A stretch of DNA of 64,000 nucleotides from an uncultured Actinomyces sp. (GTDB lineage: Bacteria > Actinomycetota > Actinomycetes > Actinomycetales > Actinomycetaceae). Position 1 is the first letter of the stretch, and every line of letters starts with the position of its first letter. The stretch covers positions 9,497-73,496 of the forward strand of contig CALISI010000017.1 in the NCBI GenBank assembly GCA_938041695.1, given 5' to 3'. The notes under the pieces were generated by a model. The model was not told the DNA's origin. It did no database searches and saw nothing but the letters and a program-made list of their open reading frames with translations. The translations under genes and the position numbers were made by a program. Of the stretch, positions 43,910-52,891 are shown piece after piece.

Positions 43910-44491
43910 TTACCGTTCGATGCGCGTGCGCGTGAAACGCTCGTGGGTGCGCGACGGCGTCGGGCCGCGCTGACCCTGGTAGTGAGAGCCAAGACCCTGG
44001 GATCCGTAAGGATGTTCGGCCGGGGAGGACAGGTCGAAGAAGCACAGCTGCCCGATCTTCATGCCGGGGTAGAGCAGAATCGGCATCGTCGCCGTGTTCG
44101 ACAGCTCCAGGGTCACGTGACCGGAGAAACCGGGGTCAATGAAGCCCGCCGTCGAGTGGGTGAGCAGGCCGAGACGGCCGAGAGAGGACTTACCCTCCAG
44201 GCGCGCCGCGATGTCATCGCCGAGGGTGACGAGCTCGTAGGTGGCACCCAGGACGAACTCGCCGGGGTGCAGGACGAAAGGCTGATCGGGGCCCACGTCC
44301 ACCAGGTGAGTGAGGTCCGACTGATCCGCCGCAGGATCAATCACCGGGTAGCGGTGGTTATCGAAGAGGCGGAACAGGCGATCCAGGCGCACGTCAATGC
44401 TGGCCGGCTGAACCAAGTCGCGGTCCAGCGGGTCGAGCTGGATACGCCCGGAGTCCAGGGAGGCTTTGATGTCGCGGTCACTGAGCAGCAT
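43910..44491 (-). CDS. dcd: dCTP deaminase, probably dUMP-forming (bifunctional)
   Basis: A 193-residue trimeric enzyme of the dCTP deaminase/dUTPase fold. Motifs EGKSSLGRLGLLTHSTAGFI and DPGFSGHVTLELSN are complete; the catalytic glutamate is in FVLHPGEFVLG. The sequence THSTAGFIDPGF is the same as in the mycobacterial enzyme that both deaminates dCTP and removes pyrophosphate, so a direct dCTP to dUMP activity is likely (inference from family). Start ATG 44491 (MLLSDRDIKASLDSGRI) is the normal N terminus. Confidence 0.94.
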   Translation of the reverse strand: MLLSDRDIKASLDSGRIQLDPLDRDLVQPASIDVRLDRLFRLFDNHRYPVIDPAADQSDLTHLVDVGPDQPFVLHPGEFVLGATYELVTLGDDIAARLEGKSSLGRLGLLTHSTAGFIDPGFSGHVTLELSNTATMPILLYPGMKIGQLCFFDLSSPAEHPYGSQGLGSHYQGQRGPTPSRTHERFTRTRIER

Positions 44492-44537
44492 GACACGATT
44501 GTCGCACACTCAGCGCCGCGACAACAGCCTCAGCGAA

Positions 44538-45239
44538 TCACTGGAGGGGCTGACCCTGCGCGTCGTAGGCGTAGGAGCCGGAGCGAGCCACGATCATGAT
44601 GAACTCGATGAGCGCCCAGATGGCGGCGATGGGCGCACCGATCAAGGTGATCGTCAGAATCAGCTGAATGACACCCTTAGCGGTGTAGCCCAGGTAGAAG
44701 TTGTGAATGCCCAGGGCACCCACGAAGAACGCCAGGAGCAGGGCGATAATCCACTGCTTGGGGGCGCCAACGACGGGCTGGCCGTACGCGGGCTGGGCGT
44801 AACCGGGCTGTCCGTACGCCTGCTGGCCCGCGGCGTAAGCGGCCTGCTCGTAGCCGGGCTGCGCACCATAGCCGGGCTGCGCGCCTTCGGGTGCACCGTA
44901 GGGCGCCTGGTTCGCGGCGGACTCGGGGCCCGCCTGGGCGGAGGTTGCGTCGTAGGCGGTGCCGTAGGTGGTCGAGCCGGGCGTCGCGGTCGCCTCGTCG
45001 AAGGAGGGGGCCGAGGCCTGGGGGAAGGACGGCGCGTCGGGCGCGGGGACGGAGTCGGGGGCCGCAGCAGTATCGGGGGCGGCGTCGAATGCCGGAACCT
45101 CGGGGGCGGGAATCTCGCCGGCAGCGTCAACCGCGGGACCGTCGGGAATCCAGAAGTCGACCGAGGGGACCTCGGGGGTGGCATCCTTCGCGGGATCCTC
45201 AGGGGAGAAGGGAGTGGCCTGCGGGTCGGGCGTCGTCAT
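44538..45239 (-). CDS. TM2 domain membrane protein with Pro/Ala/Tyr-rich N terminus
   Basis: A 233-residue protein. Residues 1 to about 160 are low-complexity with repeated GYGQPAYAQP-like units, and the end is a TM2 domain: two hydrophobic helices with FVGALGIHNFYLGYTAKGVIQL between them. TM2 proteins are common in Actinobacteria; their function is unknown. ATG 45239 is used because AAAGG lies eight bases before it and an upstream frame would be out of context. Another TM2 protein is encoded just upstream at 45509. Confidence 0.85.
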   Translation of the reverse strand: MTTPDPQATPFSPEDPAKDATPEVPSVDFWIPDGPAVDAAGEIPAPEVPAFDAAPDTAAAPDSVPAPDAPSFPQASAPSFDEATATPGSTTYGTAYDATSAQAGPESAANQAPYGAPEGAQPGYGAQPGYEQAAYAAGQQAYGQPGYAQPAYGQPVVGAPKQWIIALLLAFFVGALGIHNFYLGYTAKGVIQLILTITLIGAPIAAIWALIEFIMIVARSGSYAYDAQGQPLQ

Positions 45240-45438
45240 GGGTGAGCCTTTCGGTTGTCGTGGGGGGCCGCGAACGGCCGTAATGACATAGCCTAGCGTG
45301 CCCACGCCCTCGTGCGGGAGTCACGTCCACCCCGAAACACCCCTGATTGATCCCGGAGGCCACGAACCAGTGTCGTGGTTCCTCACCTCACAAACGATCA
45401 CTCTCACCCTCGAGAGCACGCTCCGCCAATGAAAAAGC

Positions 45439-45467
45439 GTGGGGCCCGGCATCAAGCCGGGCCCCAC
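45439..45467 (-). terminator. Rho-independent terminator of the small TM2 gene
   Basis: GTGGGGCCCGGC (45439-45450), loop of five, complement 45456-45467. On the minus strand it is followed by GCTTTTTC. Confidence 0.88.
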
Positions 45468-45508
45468 GGGGTAGTCTGACGCGCGCATCACGCGCGGAGC
45501 GCAGGTGC

Positions 45509-45835
45509 TCAGACGGTGGGAACGCCGTTGGAGTCCGTCGCGTAGATCCACTTGCCCATGAAGGCCATGATGGCGCACGCGAGGCCCGCGATGCCAACCA
45601 CGAGGACAATCAGGTAGCCGATGCCAGCCAGGGCACCGCTATCCGACGTGCCACCGATCACCATGAGGACGTAGCCGAGAACCAGAGCGGCGACGCGAAT
45701 CGCGCCGACCTTCATGTGGCCGAGGTAGAAGTCACCGGCGGCGATACCGCCGAGGAGCAGGTTGAGCAGGCCAGCGACCATGCGGGACTTGCCCTGGACG
45801 GGAGCGTTGTAACCAGGCTGCTGAGGAGCGGACAT
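45509..45835 (-). CDS. Small TM2 domain protein
   Basis: A 108-residue membrane protein starting MSAPQQPGYNAPVQGKSRMV and consisting of a TM2-like core (VAGLLNLLLGGIAAGDFYLGHMKVGAIRV) plus a third hydrophobic stretch (IGYLIVLVVGIAGLACAIMAF). It shares the FYLG signature with its neighbour at 44538 and is probably a diverged paralogue. It has its own terminator. Function unknown. Confidence 0.83.
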   Translation of the reverse strand: MSAPQQPGYNAPVQGKSRMVAGLLNLLLGGIAAGDFYLGHMKVGAIRVAALVLGYVLMVIGGTSDSGALAGIGYLIVLVVGIAGLACAIMAFMGKWIYATDSNGVPTV

Positions 45836-46003
45836 GTTGTCTCCTATGTGTTGATGACCCCTGGGATGGGGAGTTGTTTGAAAACACGGTCAGACTACCG
45901 AAGCATTCATATTTTGTACAACATCCTCCCCTTTTTATGTCACAGATCACAGGTTGATTTCTTTCGTTCGTCGCGTTGCGACTTTCTTCCATAGACTGAC
46001 TGG

Positions 46004-46927
46004 GTGTTCACAAATCCGACGGCCGAGGCCTCGCGATCACTCCTGATCGACCTGCCCCATTGGTTCGCCGCACATCAGCGCAACCTGCCCATGCGCGCAG
46101 CCGACGTCTCCGACTGGGGGACCCTCGTCTTTGAGATCATGAGCCAGCAGACCCCCATCTCGCGGGTCCAGCCGATCTGGCTTGAGTGGATGGAACGCTG
46201 GCCTACCCCCGCCGATCTCGCCGCCGCATCCTCGGCAGACATCATCGTCGCCTGGGCAAACCTCGGATACCCCTCCCGTGCCCTGCGCCTCAAGGCGTGC
46301 GCGTCCGCGATCGTCGAGAAGCACGACGGCGAGGTCCCGCTCACCATGAAGGAACTCACCCTCCTGCCGGGCGTCGGCACCTACACCGCCAGCGCGCTCC
46401 TCGCGTTCCGGCACGGAGTCCGCGTGCCCGTCCTGGACACGAACGTCCGTCGCGTGCTGGTCAGATTTCTCGACGGCCGAGAGTTCCCACCCCACTCGAC
46501 GCCCTCGAAAGCGGAAACGACCCGCGCCGAAACGCTCCTCCCAGAAAATGGGCGCGAGGCAGCCGACGTCAGTTTGTCGCTCATGGAATTCGGCGCCCTC
46601 GTGTGCACCCAGCTGAGTCCCTCGTGCGACGAGTGCGCGATACACGCGAATTGCGCGTGGGCCGCCGCGGGATACCCGAAGGACGAGAAGCACCCCACGC
46701 CCCAGCCCTACGTCGGCACCGACCGCCAGGCGCGCGGCCGCATCATGAAAGCCCTGCGCACCGCACACTTCGAAGGCAAGGAAGGCCTCACCAAGCGCAA
46801 AGTCCTCGACGTCGCCCGCATCGACGGCGGCGACCGCTACCAGCCCTCACGCGTGTACCGTGCCCTCCTCAAAGACGGCATGATCGTCTACGACGAGGAC
46901 ACGAAGCGCGTCACCCTGCCCCAATAA
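46004..46927 (+). CDS. mutY: A/G-specific adenine DNA glycosylase
   Basis: A 307-residue MutY that removes adenine opposite 8-oxoguanine. The catalytic glutamate is in VFEIMSQQTP, the helix-hairpin-helix is LPGVGTYTASALLAF, the catalytic aspartate follows in PVLDTNVRR, and the 4Fe-4S cluster motif is C-x6-C-x2-C-x5-C near residues 206 to 222. It starts at a GTG (46004). The C-terminal part after the cluster is short and looks like a winged helix instead of the NUDIX-like 8-oxoG reader of E. coli MutY, as is usual in actinobacteria. It stands alone and divergent from the TM2 genes. Confidence 0.93.
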   Translation: MFTNPTAEASRSLLIDLPHWFAAHQRNLPMRAADVSDWGTLVFEIMSQQTPISRVQPIWLEWMERWPTPADLAAASSADIIVAWANLGYPSRALRLKACASAIVEKHDGEVPLTMKELTLLPGVGTYTASALLAFRHGVRVPVLDTNVRRVLVRFLDGREFPPHSTPSKAETTRAETLLPENGREAADVSLSLMEFGALVCTQLSPSCDECAIHANCAWAAAGYPKDEKHPTPQPYVGTDRQARGRIMKALRTAHFEGKEGLTKRKVLDVARIDGGDRYQPSRVYRALLKDGMIVYDEDTKRVTLPQ

Positions 46928-46936
46928 CGCCGCAGG

Positions 46937-47000
46937 CACGAGGCCGGGGACCCTTCACCCGAGGAACGCGGCCCCGGGAGGCACCCACGGCCTCGTCGAT
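46937..47000. repeat. Inverted pair of the dispersed motif, intergenic
   Basis: CACGAGGCCGGGGA at 46937-46950 and the opposite orientation GGCCTCGTCGAT at 46989-47000 frame the gap between mutY and the ABC permease. It may serve as a terminator for both convergent genes. Confidence 0.5.
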
Positions 47001-47003
47001 CAG

Positions 47004-48344
47004 TCAGTAGCGGATGGCGTCGATCGGCTTGATGCGCACGGCCGCGAGCGCGGGGATGATCCCGCACAGTGCGCCGATGCTCGTGGAGATGGCGACGCCC
47101 GCGATGGCGGCGCCGGCGGGGAAGGCCGGGGTGTCGCTGAGCCTGACCCCCAGGGCCTCGAGGGGCAGGAATCGCACGACCACGATCGCGATGCCCACGC
47201 CAATGACGCCGGCGACGAAGGTCGCGACGACGGACTCCATGAAGACCGCGAAGAAGACGCGCGCCGCGGAGGCGCCGACGGCCCGCCGGATGCCGATCTC
47301 GCGCACGCGCTGGCGCACGGTCACGATGGCGACGTTGAGCAGGCCCAGAGCGCCCAGGAACACGATGATGCCGCCGATGACCATGATGACGGTGGAGATC
47401 GTGCCGAGCTGCTCCTCGCCGATGTCCTCGTGCTCACCGCCGGAGACGGACACCCGCCAGCCCTCGCCGAGGATCGAGGCCAGGGCGCGCGGTAGGGTCT
47501 CGCGCGCCTGGTCGGCGTTCTCGGTGCCCACCCACGCAATCATGGCCGGGGAGGTCATCTGTGGGAAGGACACGCGCGCCGCGTCGTAGTGCGCGAACAC
47601 GGTCGGCATCTCGTAGGAGCTCTTCGACTTGGTGACGCCGACGACGCGCATCGCGACGCCGTCGCTCGTGTGCAGGACGATCGGCACCTGGTCGATGGGG
47701 GCGCGCCCGAGCTGATCCCACAGGGTCTGCGAGATGACGACGGGAATCAGGCGCTGGTCGGCGTCGCTGCTCTCGACCCAGCGTCCCGCGAGCATGCGGG
47801 TGCGGTAGATAACCGCGTAGGAGGGGTCCACGCCCTGGAACGCGACGCCGTCAACCATGTCGCCGATCTTCGTCAGGGGATAGCCGCGGAATTGTCCGCT
47901 GGCCCGGGCCTGGCGGGCTTCGACGATCTCACCGCCCCCGCTGGAAAAGCGCGACCAGTAGTGGATGTCCGTCTTGTCGGCCAGGGTGGCCATGGCCCCC
48001 CCGATCGTGTCCTTCTCATCGGGGCGCGTCGCCGTCTGCGCGCCGGCAGGTGAGGCATCGACTCCCGTCCCGGAGACGTCCTGGTACGGGCCGCTGCCTG
48101 ACGGCCCCTCCGAGGACGCCGAGGAGCTTTCGGGGGTCAGTCGCAAGGTGACCGAGCGTCCCTCGTACAGCTCCGCCAACTCGCGCGAGGACTGCAGGAG
48201 CAGGTCACCGAGCGCGATCACGATCGTCATCGCAGCGACGGCCGCGACCACGCCCACGAGGGAGAGGACGACGCGCGCCTTCTGCACCTTGACCTCGCCC
48301 CACGCCTCGATGAGTGCACCCAGGATCTGACTAACGGCGTTCAC
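47004..48344 (-). CDS. MacB-like ABC transporter permease
   Basis: A 446-residue permease with one N-terminal helix (KARVVLSLVGVVAAVAAMTIVIALGDLL), a large external MacB-periplasmic-core-like domain and three C-terminal helices in an FtsX domain (VIMVIGGIIVFLGALGLLNVAIVTVRQRVREIGIRRAVGAS). The motif VRQRVREIGIRRAVGA is diagnostic. Such systems couple ATP hydrolysis to mechanical export of peptides, antibiotics or lipoproteins. The GTG start at 48344 overlaps the ATPase gene by 14 bases; three genes (adaptor, ATPase, permease) form one operon. The substrate is unknown. Confidence 0.88.
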   Translation of the reverse strand: MNAVSQILGALIEAWGEVKVQKARVVLSLVGVVAAVAAMTIVIALGDLLLQSSRELAELYEGRSVTLRLTPESSSASSEGPSGSGPYQDVSGTGVDASPAGAQTATRPDEKDTIGGAMATLADKTDIHYWSRFSSGGGEIVEARQARASGQFRGYPLTKIGDMVDGVAFQGVDPSYAVIYRTRMLAGRWVESSDADQRLIPVVISQTLWDQLGRAPIDQVPIVLHTSDGVAMRVVGVTKSKSSYEMPTVFAHYDAARVSFPQMTSPAMIAWVGTENADQARETLPRALASILGEGWRVSVSGGEHEDIGEEQLGTISTVIMVIGGIIVFLGALGLLNVAIVTVRQRVREIGIRRAVGASAARVFFAVFMESVVATFVAGVIGVGIAIVVVRFLPLEALGVRLSDTPAFPAGAAIAGVAISTSIGALCGIIPALAAVRIKPIDAIRY

Positions 48345-49194
48345 TACTCCCCTCCTCCGTCGTCGTGGGGGACGAGGCCTGCTCGGCTTCCGGGTCGCCC
48401 TCGGCGGGCGGCAGCGGGGGTTCAGCCGCAGCGGGTTCTGTGCCCGCCTGCTCGGTCCCGGCCTCGTCGCCCGAGTGCACCACCTCCGCGCGGTGCGCGA
48501 GAGCGGCGGGATCCCCTGCCTCGTGCAGGGTGCCGTCGTAGAGCTCGTAGGCGCGCTGCGCCCGCGCGGCCACCGCCATGTCGTGCGTGATGACGATGAG
48601 GGCAGCGTTGGACTCGCGGGCGACCTCCTCGAGGAGGGCCATGACGACGCGGCCCGTGTCCGTGTCGAGGGCGCCCGTCGGCTCGTCGGCGAGGATGACG
48701 CGCGGGCGGCGCACGAGGGCACGCGCGATCGCGATGCGCTGCTGCTCGCCGCCGCTCATCTCGCCCGGGTACGAGTCCGCGCGCTCCCCCAGGCCCACAT
48801 GCTCCAACATGTCGAGGGCAATCGAGCGCCTGCGCAGCAGCTGAGGGCCCGGCGCATACAGGAGGGGAACCTCGACGTTCTCGGCGGCCGTGCGCGCCGA
48901 GAAGATGTTGAACTGCTGGAACACGAAACCGAAATCTTCACCGCGCATGCGAGCACGGCGCCCCTCCCCCAGGCGCGTCGTATCCACCCCGTCCAGCTCG
49001 TACGTGCCCGAGGTCGGGGCATCCAACAGGCCAATGATGTTGAGCATCGTGGACTTACCCGTGCCCGAGCGACCGACGATGGACACGTGCTCACCCTGGG
49101 CGACATCCAGATTGACACCGCGCAGAATGTGCAGATCCTCCCCGTCAGGCAGGGTCACCGTGCGGGTCACGTCCCGCAGGCACACGAGACTCAT
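48331..49194 (-). CDS. ABC transporter ATPase (MacB/LolD group)
   Basis: A 287-residue ATPase with Walker A GRSGTGKS, Q loop FQQFNIF, signature MSGGEQQRIAIARAL, Walker B VILADEP followed by TGALDTDTG, and switch histidine VITHD. The TGALDT form and LNIIGLLDAPTSG are typical of the LolD/MacB group. An acidic, Pro/Glu-rich tail of about 60 residues follows the fold and is not usual. It overlaps the adaptor gene by four bases upstream and the permease by 14 downstream. Confidence 0.92.
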   Translation of the reverse strand: MSLVCLRDVTRTVTLPDGEDLHILRGVNLDVAQGEHVSIVGRSGTGKSTMLNIIGLLDAPTSGTYELDGVDTTRLGEGRRARMRGEDFGFVFQQFNIFSARTAAENVEVPLLYAPGPQLLRRRSIALDMLEHVGLGERADSYPGEMSGGEQQRIAIARALVRRPRVILADEPTGALDTDTGRVVMALLEEVARESNAALIVITHDMAVAARAQRAYELYDGTLHEAGDPAALAHRAEVVHSGDEAGTEQAGTEPAAAEPPLPPAEGDPEAEQASSPTTTEEGSSERR

Positions 49195-50276
49195 TGCGCG
49201 CCCGCCCCGCCGGTCGAGCCGCCCGCGCCGCCAGCCCGACCGGAGTCCGCACCGCCCAAGGGACCATCCTGGTAGTCCTGATCGTCCTTGTTCGAGGTCG
49301 GGGTGAACTCGAGGATCTCCTCGCCCTCCGTCAATCCCTCCTTCACCTCGACCATCTTGCCGTCGGTAATGCCCAGGGTGACGGCGCGCTTCTCAGGCTT
49401 GGTGGGGTCGGAGGTCGGCAGGTAGACGGAGCCGGACTGGTAGCGCCCCTCGACCGCGGAGATCGGCACCGCGAGGACGCCCGTCGCCGAGCCGGCCGTC
49501 ATCTCGAGGGTCACCTGCAGGCCCGCGAAGACCGTCTGATCTGCAGGGATCGCGCAGCGGGCCTTCAGGTCCGTCGAGGACGAGGCCCCACTCTCGGACC
49601 CCGCGCTTGCCTTCGGATCCTGCTGCTTACCGGTCGGACTCACAAGCTTGACACCCGAGCACTCGAAGGGCGCGGGACCATTCTTAATCGTGATGGTCGC
49701 CGTCGAGGGCGCGTCCTGCAGTCGGTACATTTGGTCCGCACTCAGGGAGGCGACCGCGGAGAAAGTCGCCGGGGCGACGGTCGCAACCGTGTCGCCGATC
49801 GCGAACTGCTGACCGACCAGCACACTCGTCGACACCGTCCCGTCACCGGGCGACACGACCGTCTCGTACTTGTACGTCGTGTCGTCGGTCTCAACGCTCA
49901 TATTGCCGTCCTCGTCGGTCACCTGACGGGTCTCACCCGGGATTTCCTTGCGAATCTGGACGATGGGATCTCCCTTGGACACCCTGTCACCATCGTTGAC
50001 GAAGGTCCGCACGACATTGCCGTCCAGAGTCGCGCGGGCGACGACCGGCTCGTCCGCCTGGATCGTGCCCGTGACGCTCACTGTGTTCGTGATGTCGGCG
50101 CGACCCACCTCGATCGTCATCTGCCCGAAGCTACCTCCCGGGTCCATGCCATCGGTGCCCTCATCCTTCTGGGCGGCGGGAAAGAACGCGAACTTCACCA
50201 AGGAGATGGCGATAACCACCCAGGCCAGAACCTTGACAACGTCGAGCACCTGGGCGGTGCGGGTCTTGTGTGCCAC
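49191..50276 (-). CDS. Membrane fusion/adaptor protein (HlyD/MacA-like)
   Basis: A 361-residue protein with one N-terminal membrane helix (VLDVVKVLAWVVIAISLVKFAFF), then a barrel-sandwich domain: GTIQADEPVVARATLDGNVVRTFVNDGDRVSKGDPIVQI, the biotinyl-lipoyl-like half motif, and a second half near VSPGDGTVSTSVLVGQQFAIGDTVATV. A beta-barrel and a YLPTSDP.. segment follow, ending in a Gly/Ala-rich tail. In a monoderm it would sit outside the membrane and stabilise the MacB-like permease. First gene of the three-gene operon. Confidence 0.87.
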   Translation of the reverse strand: MAHKTRTAQVLDVVKVLAWVVIAISLVKFAFFPAAQKDEGTDGMDPGGSFGQMTIEVGRADITNTVSVTGTIQADEPVVARATLDGNVVRTFVNDGDRVSKGDPIVQIRKEIPGETRQVTDEDGNMSVETDDTTYKYETVVSPGDGTVSTSVLVGQQFAIGDTVATVAPATFSAVASLSADQMYRLQDAPSTATITIKNGPAPFECSGVKLVSPTGKQQDPKASAGSESGASSSTDLKARCAIPADQTVFAGLQVTLEMTAGSATGVLAVPISAVEGRYQSGSVYLPTSDPTKPEKRAVTLGITDGKMVEVKEGLTEGEEILEFTPTSNKDDQDYQDGPLGGADSGRAGGAGGSTGGAGAQ

Positions 50277-50437
50277 GTGCGTCTCCTTCGATGAACGGCG
50301 TTACCCAATTGTAAGGTGCGCCTCACACACGCAGCAACGTTTCCCGCTTCTTATCAGGGTTTTCTCAGGGGCTTCCCGTTGGCTGGGCAGCGCGCTTCCA
50401 TGCCCTACGATGGGGATCGAACCGACGAAAGGCTGCC

Positions 50438-51049
50438 ATGATCCGCCGCGCCACGCCCGCAGACGCCGAGGCCCTCTCCGGCCTCTCACGCACCTGCTTC
50501 ACTCAGACCTTCGGGCACCTCTACGCACCCTCCGACCTCGAGGCCTTCCTCGACGAGGCTTACTCCCCCACCGTCCTGCGCGCCAAACTCAACGACCCCG
50601 AGCGCGCGACGTGGCTCCTCTTCGACGAGCCAGTTGACGAGGCCGGGGCAACGCTCTCCTCCGGCGACCACCCGGGCACGCCCGACCCCGGAGACGAGGC
50701 CCCGGCCTCGTCCGTCTCACAAGCCCCCATCGGCTACGTGACCGCATGCCCCGCGCACCTGCCCCACCCCGACGTCGCGCCCGGCGACGGTGAGGTTCAG
50801 CGCCTCTACATCCTGCAGGGACACCAAGGTGGGGGCCGCGGTACCGTGCTGCTTCGCACCGCGCTGGACTGGCTCGAGCGCGGCGGCCCGCGCACCCTCT
50901 GGATCGGCGTGTGGAGCGAAAACTACGGGGCGCAGCGCTTCTATGCGCGCCACGGCTTCGAAATCGTCGGCGACTACTCCTTCATGGTGGGCGACCACGC
51001 CGACCACGAACTCATCACGCGCCGCCTCCCGCGAGCGATCACTGCGTGA
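50438..51049 (+). CDS. GNAT family N-acetyltransferase
   Basis: A 203-residue acyltransferase. The acetyl-CoA loop is QGHQGGGRGTVLLRTAL (the RxxGxG/A motif, here Q/H-Q-G-G-G-R-G), preceded by VQRLYIL and followed by LWIGVWSENYGAQRFYARHGFEIVG, a standard end of the fold. Opening MIRRATPADAEALSGLSR is typical. Substrate unknown. Between about residues 66 and 95 there is an unusual insertion bordered at DNA level by two inverted copies of the dispersed motif (50636-50649 and 50699-50712), giving VDEAGA at one side and EAPASS at the other. Confidence 0.87.
   Translation: MIRRATPADAEALSGLSRTCFTQTFGHLYAPSDLEAFLDEAYSPTVLRAKLNDPERATWLLFDEPVDEAGATLSSGDHPGTPDPGDEAPASSVSQAPIGYVTACPAHLPHPDVAPGDGEVQRLYILQGHQGGGRGTVLLRTALDWLERGGPRTLWIGVWSENYGAQRFYARHGFEIVGDYSFMVGDHADHELITRRLPRAITA
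50636..50712. repeat. Dispersed motif as an inverted pair inside a coding region
   Basis: Exact GACGAGGCCGGGGC at 50636-50649 and its exact reverse complement at 50699-50712, 49 bp apart, bordering an in-frame insertion of the GNAT gene. Confidence 0.75.
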
Positions 51050-51123
51050 GTAGCGCGTGAGCGGCGCACGCTCGACGCGTGAGCGGCGCGTCAGTTGCCC
51101 GCGCACCAACGCTCATAGACGAA

Positions 51124-51154
51124 AGGACCCCGAGGCGTCATGCCTCGGGGTCCT
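51124..51154. terminator. Terminator between GNAT and thioredoxin genes
   Basis: AGGACCCCGAGGC (51124-51136) pairs with GCCTCGGGGTCCT (51142-51154) around a five-base loop; serves convergent genes, with TTTCGTCT on the minus side. Confidence 0.85.
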
Positions 51155-51169
51155 CCCCACGTTGCGCCG

Positions 51170-51535
51170 TCAGGCCTGCTCCGATTCGGCGATCTTCTTG
51201 CGCACGTCATCCATGTCCAGGTTCTGGATCTGCGAAATCAGATCCTCAAGCGCAGACAGCGGCAGAGCGCCGGACTGGCGGAACACCGCGATGCCATCGC
51301 GGAACGCCATGAGGGTCGGGATCGACGTGATCTGCGCGGCCATCGCCAGCTGCTGCTGGTCATCCGTGTCGATCTTGCCGAACACGATGTCCGGGTACTT
51401 CTCGGAAGCCTCTTCGAAGATGGGGCCGAACTGGCGGCACGGGCCGCACCAAGTCGCCCAGAAATCCACCAGCACGATGCCGCCGGCGGACACGGTCTGC
51501 TCGAAGTTCTCCTGCGTGAGAGTAACGGTAGCCAT
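51170..51535 (-). CDS. trxA: Thioredoxin
   Basis: A 121-residue thioredoxin with the redox motif WATWCGPCRQF, the cis-proline region SIPTLMAFRDG and the DTDDQQQ stretch; it reduces protein disulfides in the cytoplasm. No signal peptide. A short extra C-terminal helix (LISQIQNLDMDDVRKKIAE) extends beyond the usual 105 to 110 residues, as in some actinobacterial members. Thioredoxin would be the reductant of MsrB encoded at 12065. It stands 96 bp downstream of a TetR gene on the same strand, so the two may be co-transcribed. Confidence 0.94.
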   Translation of the reverse strand: MATVTLTQENFEQTVSAGGIVLVDFWATWCGPCRQFGPIFEEASEKYPDIVFGKIDTDDQQQLAMAAQITSIPTLMAFRDGIAVFRQSGALPLSALEDLISQIQNLDMDDVRKKIAESEQA

Positions 51536-51631
51536 GATTCTCCTGTTGTCGCCGGCTAACCCGACGGTGGTCGAGGCGCAGGCTTGGTGCCCACGCGTGA
51601 ACTGTCTTATTCAACGGGCGCGGCGCGCCCA

Positions 51632-52270
51632 CTATTCCCCTGAGGGAAGATCCGCGGTCGTGACGTGGCGCACGTTTTCCTCCGAGGCGCCCAAGCCTCG
51701 CAAAATGAACGTCTCCACCAACGTCAGCGCGGACTCGCGATGCTCCGGATCTTGCGGCAGACGCTGCCCCTGCAGCGTCGCGTGAATCAGGTGCACCGCG
51801 CCGAGCGTATTCTGCTGAGCGATCAGCCCGCGCTCCATGGCCTCGTCAAGAATGCCGATGAGGACCTCACCCACAACACCCGCATGATCATGCAGGTGCG
51901 AGGCGCCTTGGCCGGACATGTGACGGCGCAGACCCATTCCAGCCTTCACGTGGTAGCGGCCAATCATCTGCAGGTGGGAACGAATGTAAATGCGCAGGCC
52001 CATCAGGGGATCCGGCTCAGCTTCGAGGCGCTGAGTCAGCACGCGCGCGAACTCGCTCGTCACCTCGCGTATGTAGGCGAGCAGGAGCACTTCCTTGTCC
52101 GCGAAATGGTTATAGACCGCCGTGCGACCGACGCCCGCGCGCTCCGCGATCTGGCTCATCGTGATCGACTCGAAGGACTGCTCGCCCATGAGCGACCCCA
52201 GGGCCTCGAACAGGCGCGCGCGAGTCAGCTCGCGGTGAGAGGCAAGGGACTCCCCAATAATCTTCGGCAT
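51632..52270 (-). CDS. TetR family transcriptional regulator
   Basis: A 212-residue repressor. The N-terminal helix-turn-helix reads TRARLFEALGSLMGEQSFESITMSQIAERAGVGRTAVYNHFADKEVLLLAYI, a textbook TetR domain. The C-terminal ligand domain has family-specific helices without recognisable ligand signature (GMGLRRHMSGQGASHLHDHAG is His-rich and could contact a metal, which is speculation). Its target may be itself or thioredoxin; no operator was identified. Confidence 0.92.
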   Translation of the reverse strand: MPKIIGESLASHRELTRARLFEALGSLMGEQSFESITMSQIAERAGVGRTAVYNHFADKEVLLLAYIREVTSEFARVLTQRLEAEPDPLMGLRIYIRSHLQMIGRYHVKAGMGLRRHMSGQGASHLHDHAGVVGEVLIGILDEAMERGLIAQQNTLGAVHLIHATLQGQRLPQDPEHRESALTLVETFILRGLGASEENVRHVTTADLPSGE

Positions 52271-52335
52271 GCGCTTATTCTGACATCTTTCCCCTCAGTG
52301 TCGTCAAATTGTGGCTGCGCGCCGGTTGCCCATCC

Positions 52336-52755
52336 TTAGCGAGCGCAGCGGGCGACCACGGCCTCGACGATGGGGAAGTCTGCGACGATCCACGGGAGCG
52401 CGGCGAGGTCCGCGAGGGGCACCCACCGGGCCTCAAGGTGCGACGCGCCCACGCGCGGAGAGGGCGAACCAGGCGCGACCTCGGCGAGCCACACGCCCAT
52501 GACGCGACCGCCCACAATCGGCCACCACTGGCCACCCACCGGGCACACGCGCGCGCCTACGGTGAGGCGCGCGCCGAGCTCCTCGACTATCTCGCGCTCA
52601 AGGGCTTTTACTGGATCCTCATTGTCCTCGACCTTGCCGCCGGGCAGCTCGAACTGACCGCGCAGCTCCTGCGGGTACGCTCGCGAGCAGGCGAGCAACG
52701 TCGTGGGCGCACTCAGCGAATCGACGATCGCGGCGGCCACCACGGGACGAGTCAT
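52336..52755 (-). CDS. MutT-like NUDIX hydrolase
   Basis: A 139-residue NUDIX protein. The box GKVEDNEDPVKALEREIVEELGARL follows the pattern G-x5-E-x7-RE-x2-EE-x-G, preceded by RGQFELPGGK. Start ATG 52755 (MTRPVVAAAIVDSL). Length, the ELPGGK segment and QWWPIVGGRVMGVWLAEV resemble CTP/8-oxo-dGTP pyrophosphatases of the MutT type that clean the nucleotide pool. Separated from the TetR gene by 65 bp on the same strand. Confidence 0.88.
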   Translation of the reverse strand: MTRPVVAAAIVDSLSAPTTLLACSRAYPQELRGQFELPGGKVEDNEDPVKALEREIVEELGARLTVGARVCPVGGQWWPIVGGRVMGVWLAEVAPGSPSPRVGASHLEARWVPLADLAALPWIVADFPIVEAVVARCAR

Positions 52756-52891
52756 GGGAACTCCAATCAATCAGGCGAGCCCAGTGTATCTGGAGGGAGA
52801 GCGCACGTCGGATCTGGATGGCAAACGCCAGCGGCGTACACCTGGCATCTCCTATTCCTCATCTTCCTTATCGAACCGACAAGTGGCGCCA

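Noticed and set aside
42296..44599. 767-codon plus-strand frame opposite the unknown gene and dcd
   Set aside because: dcd is unmistakable on the other strand; the frame has no recognisable domain.
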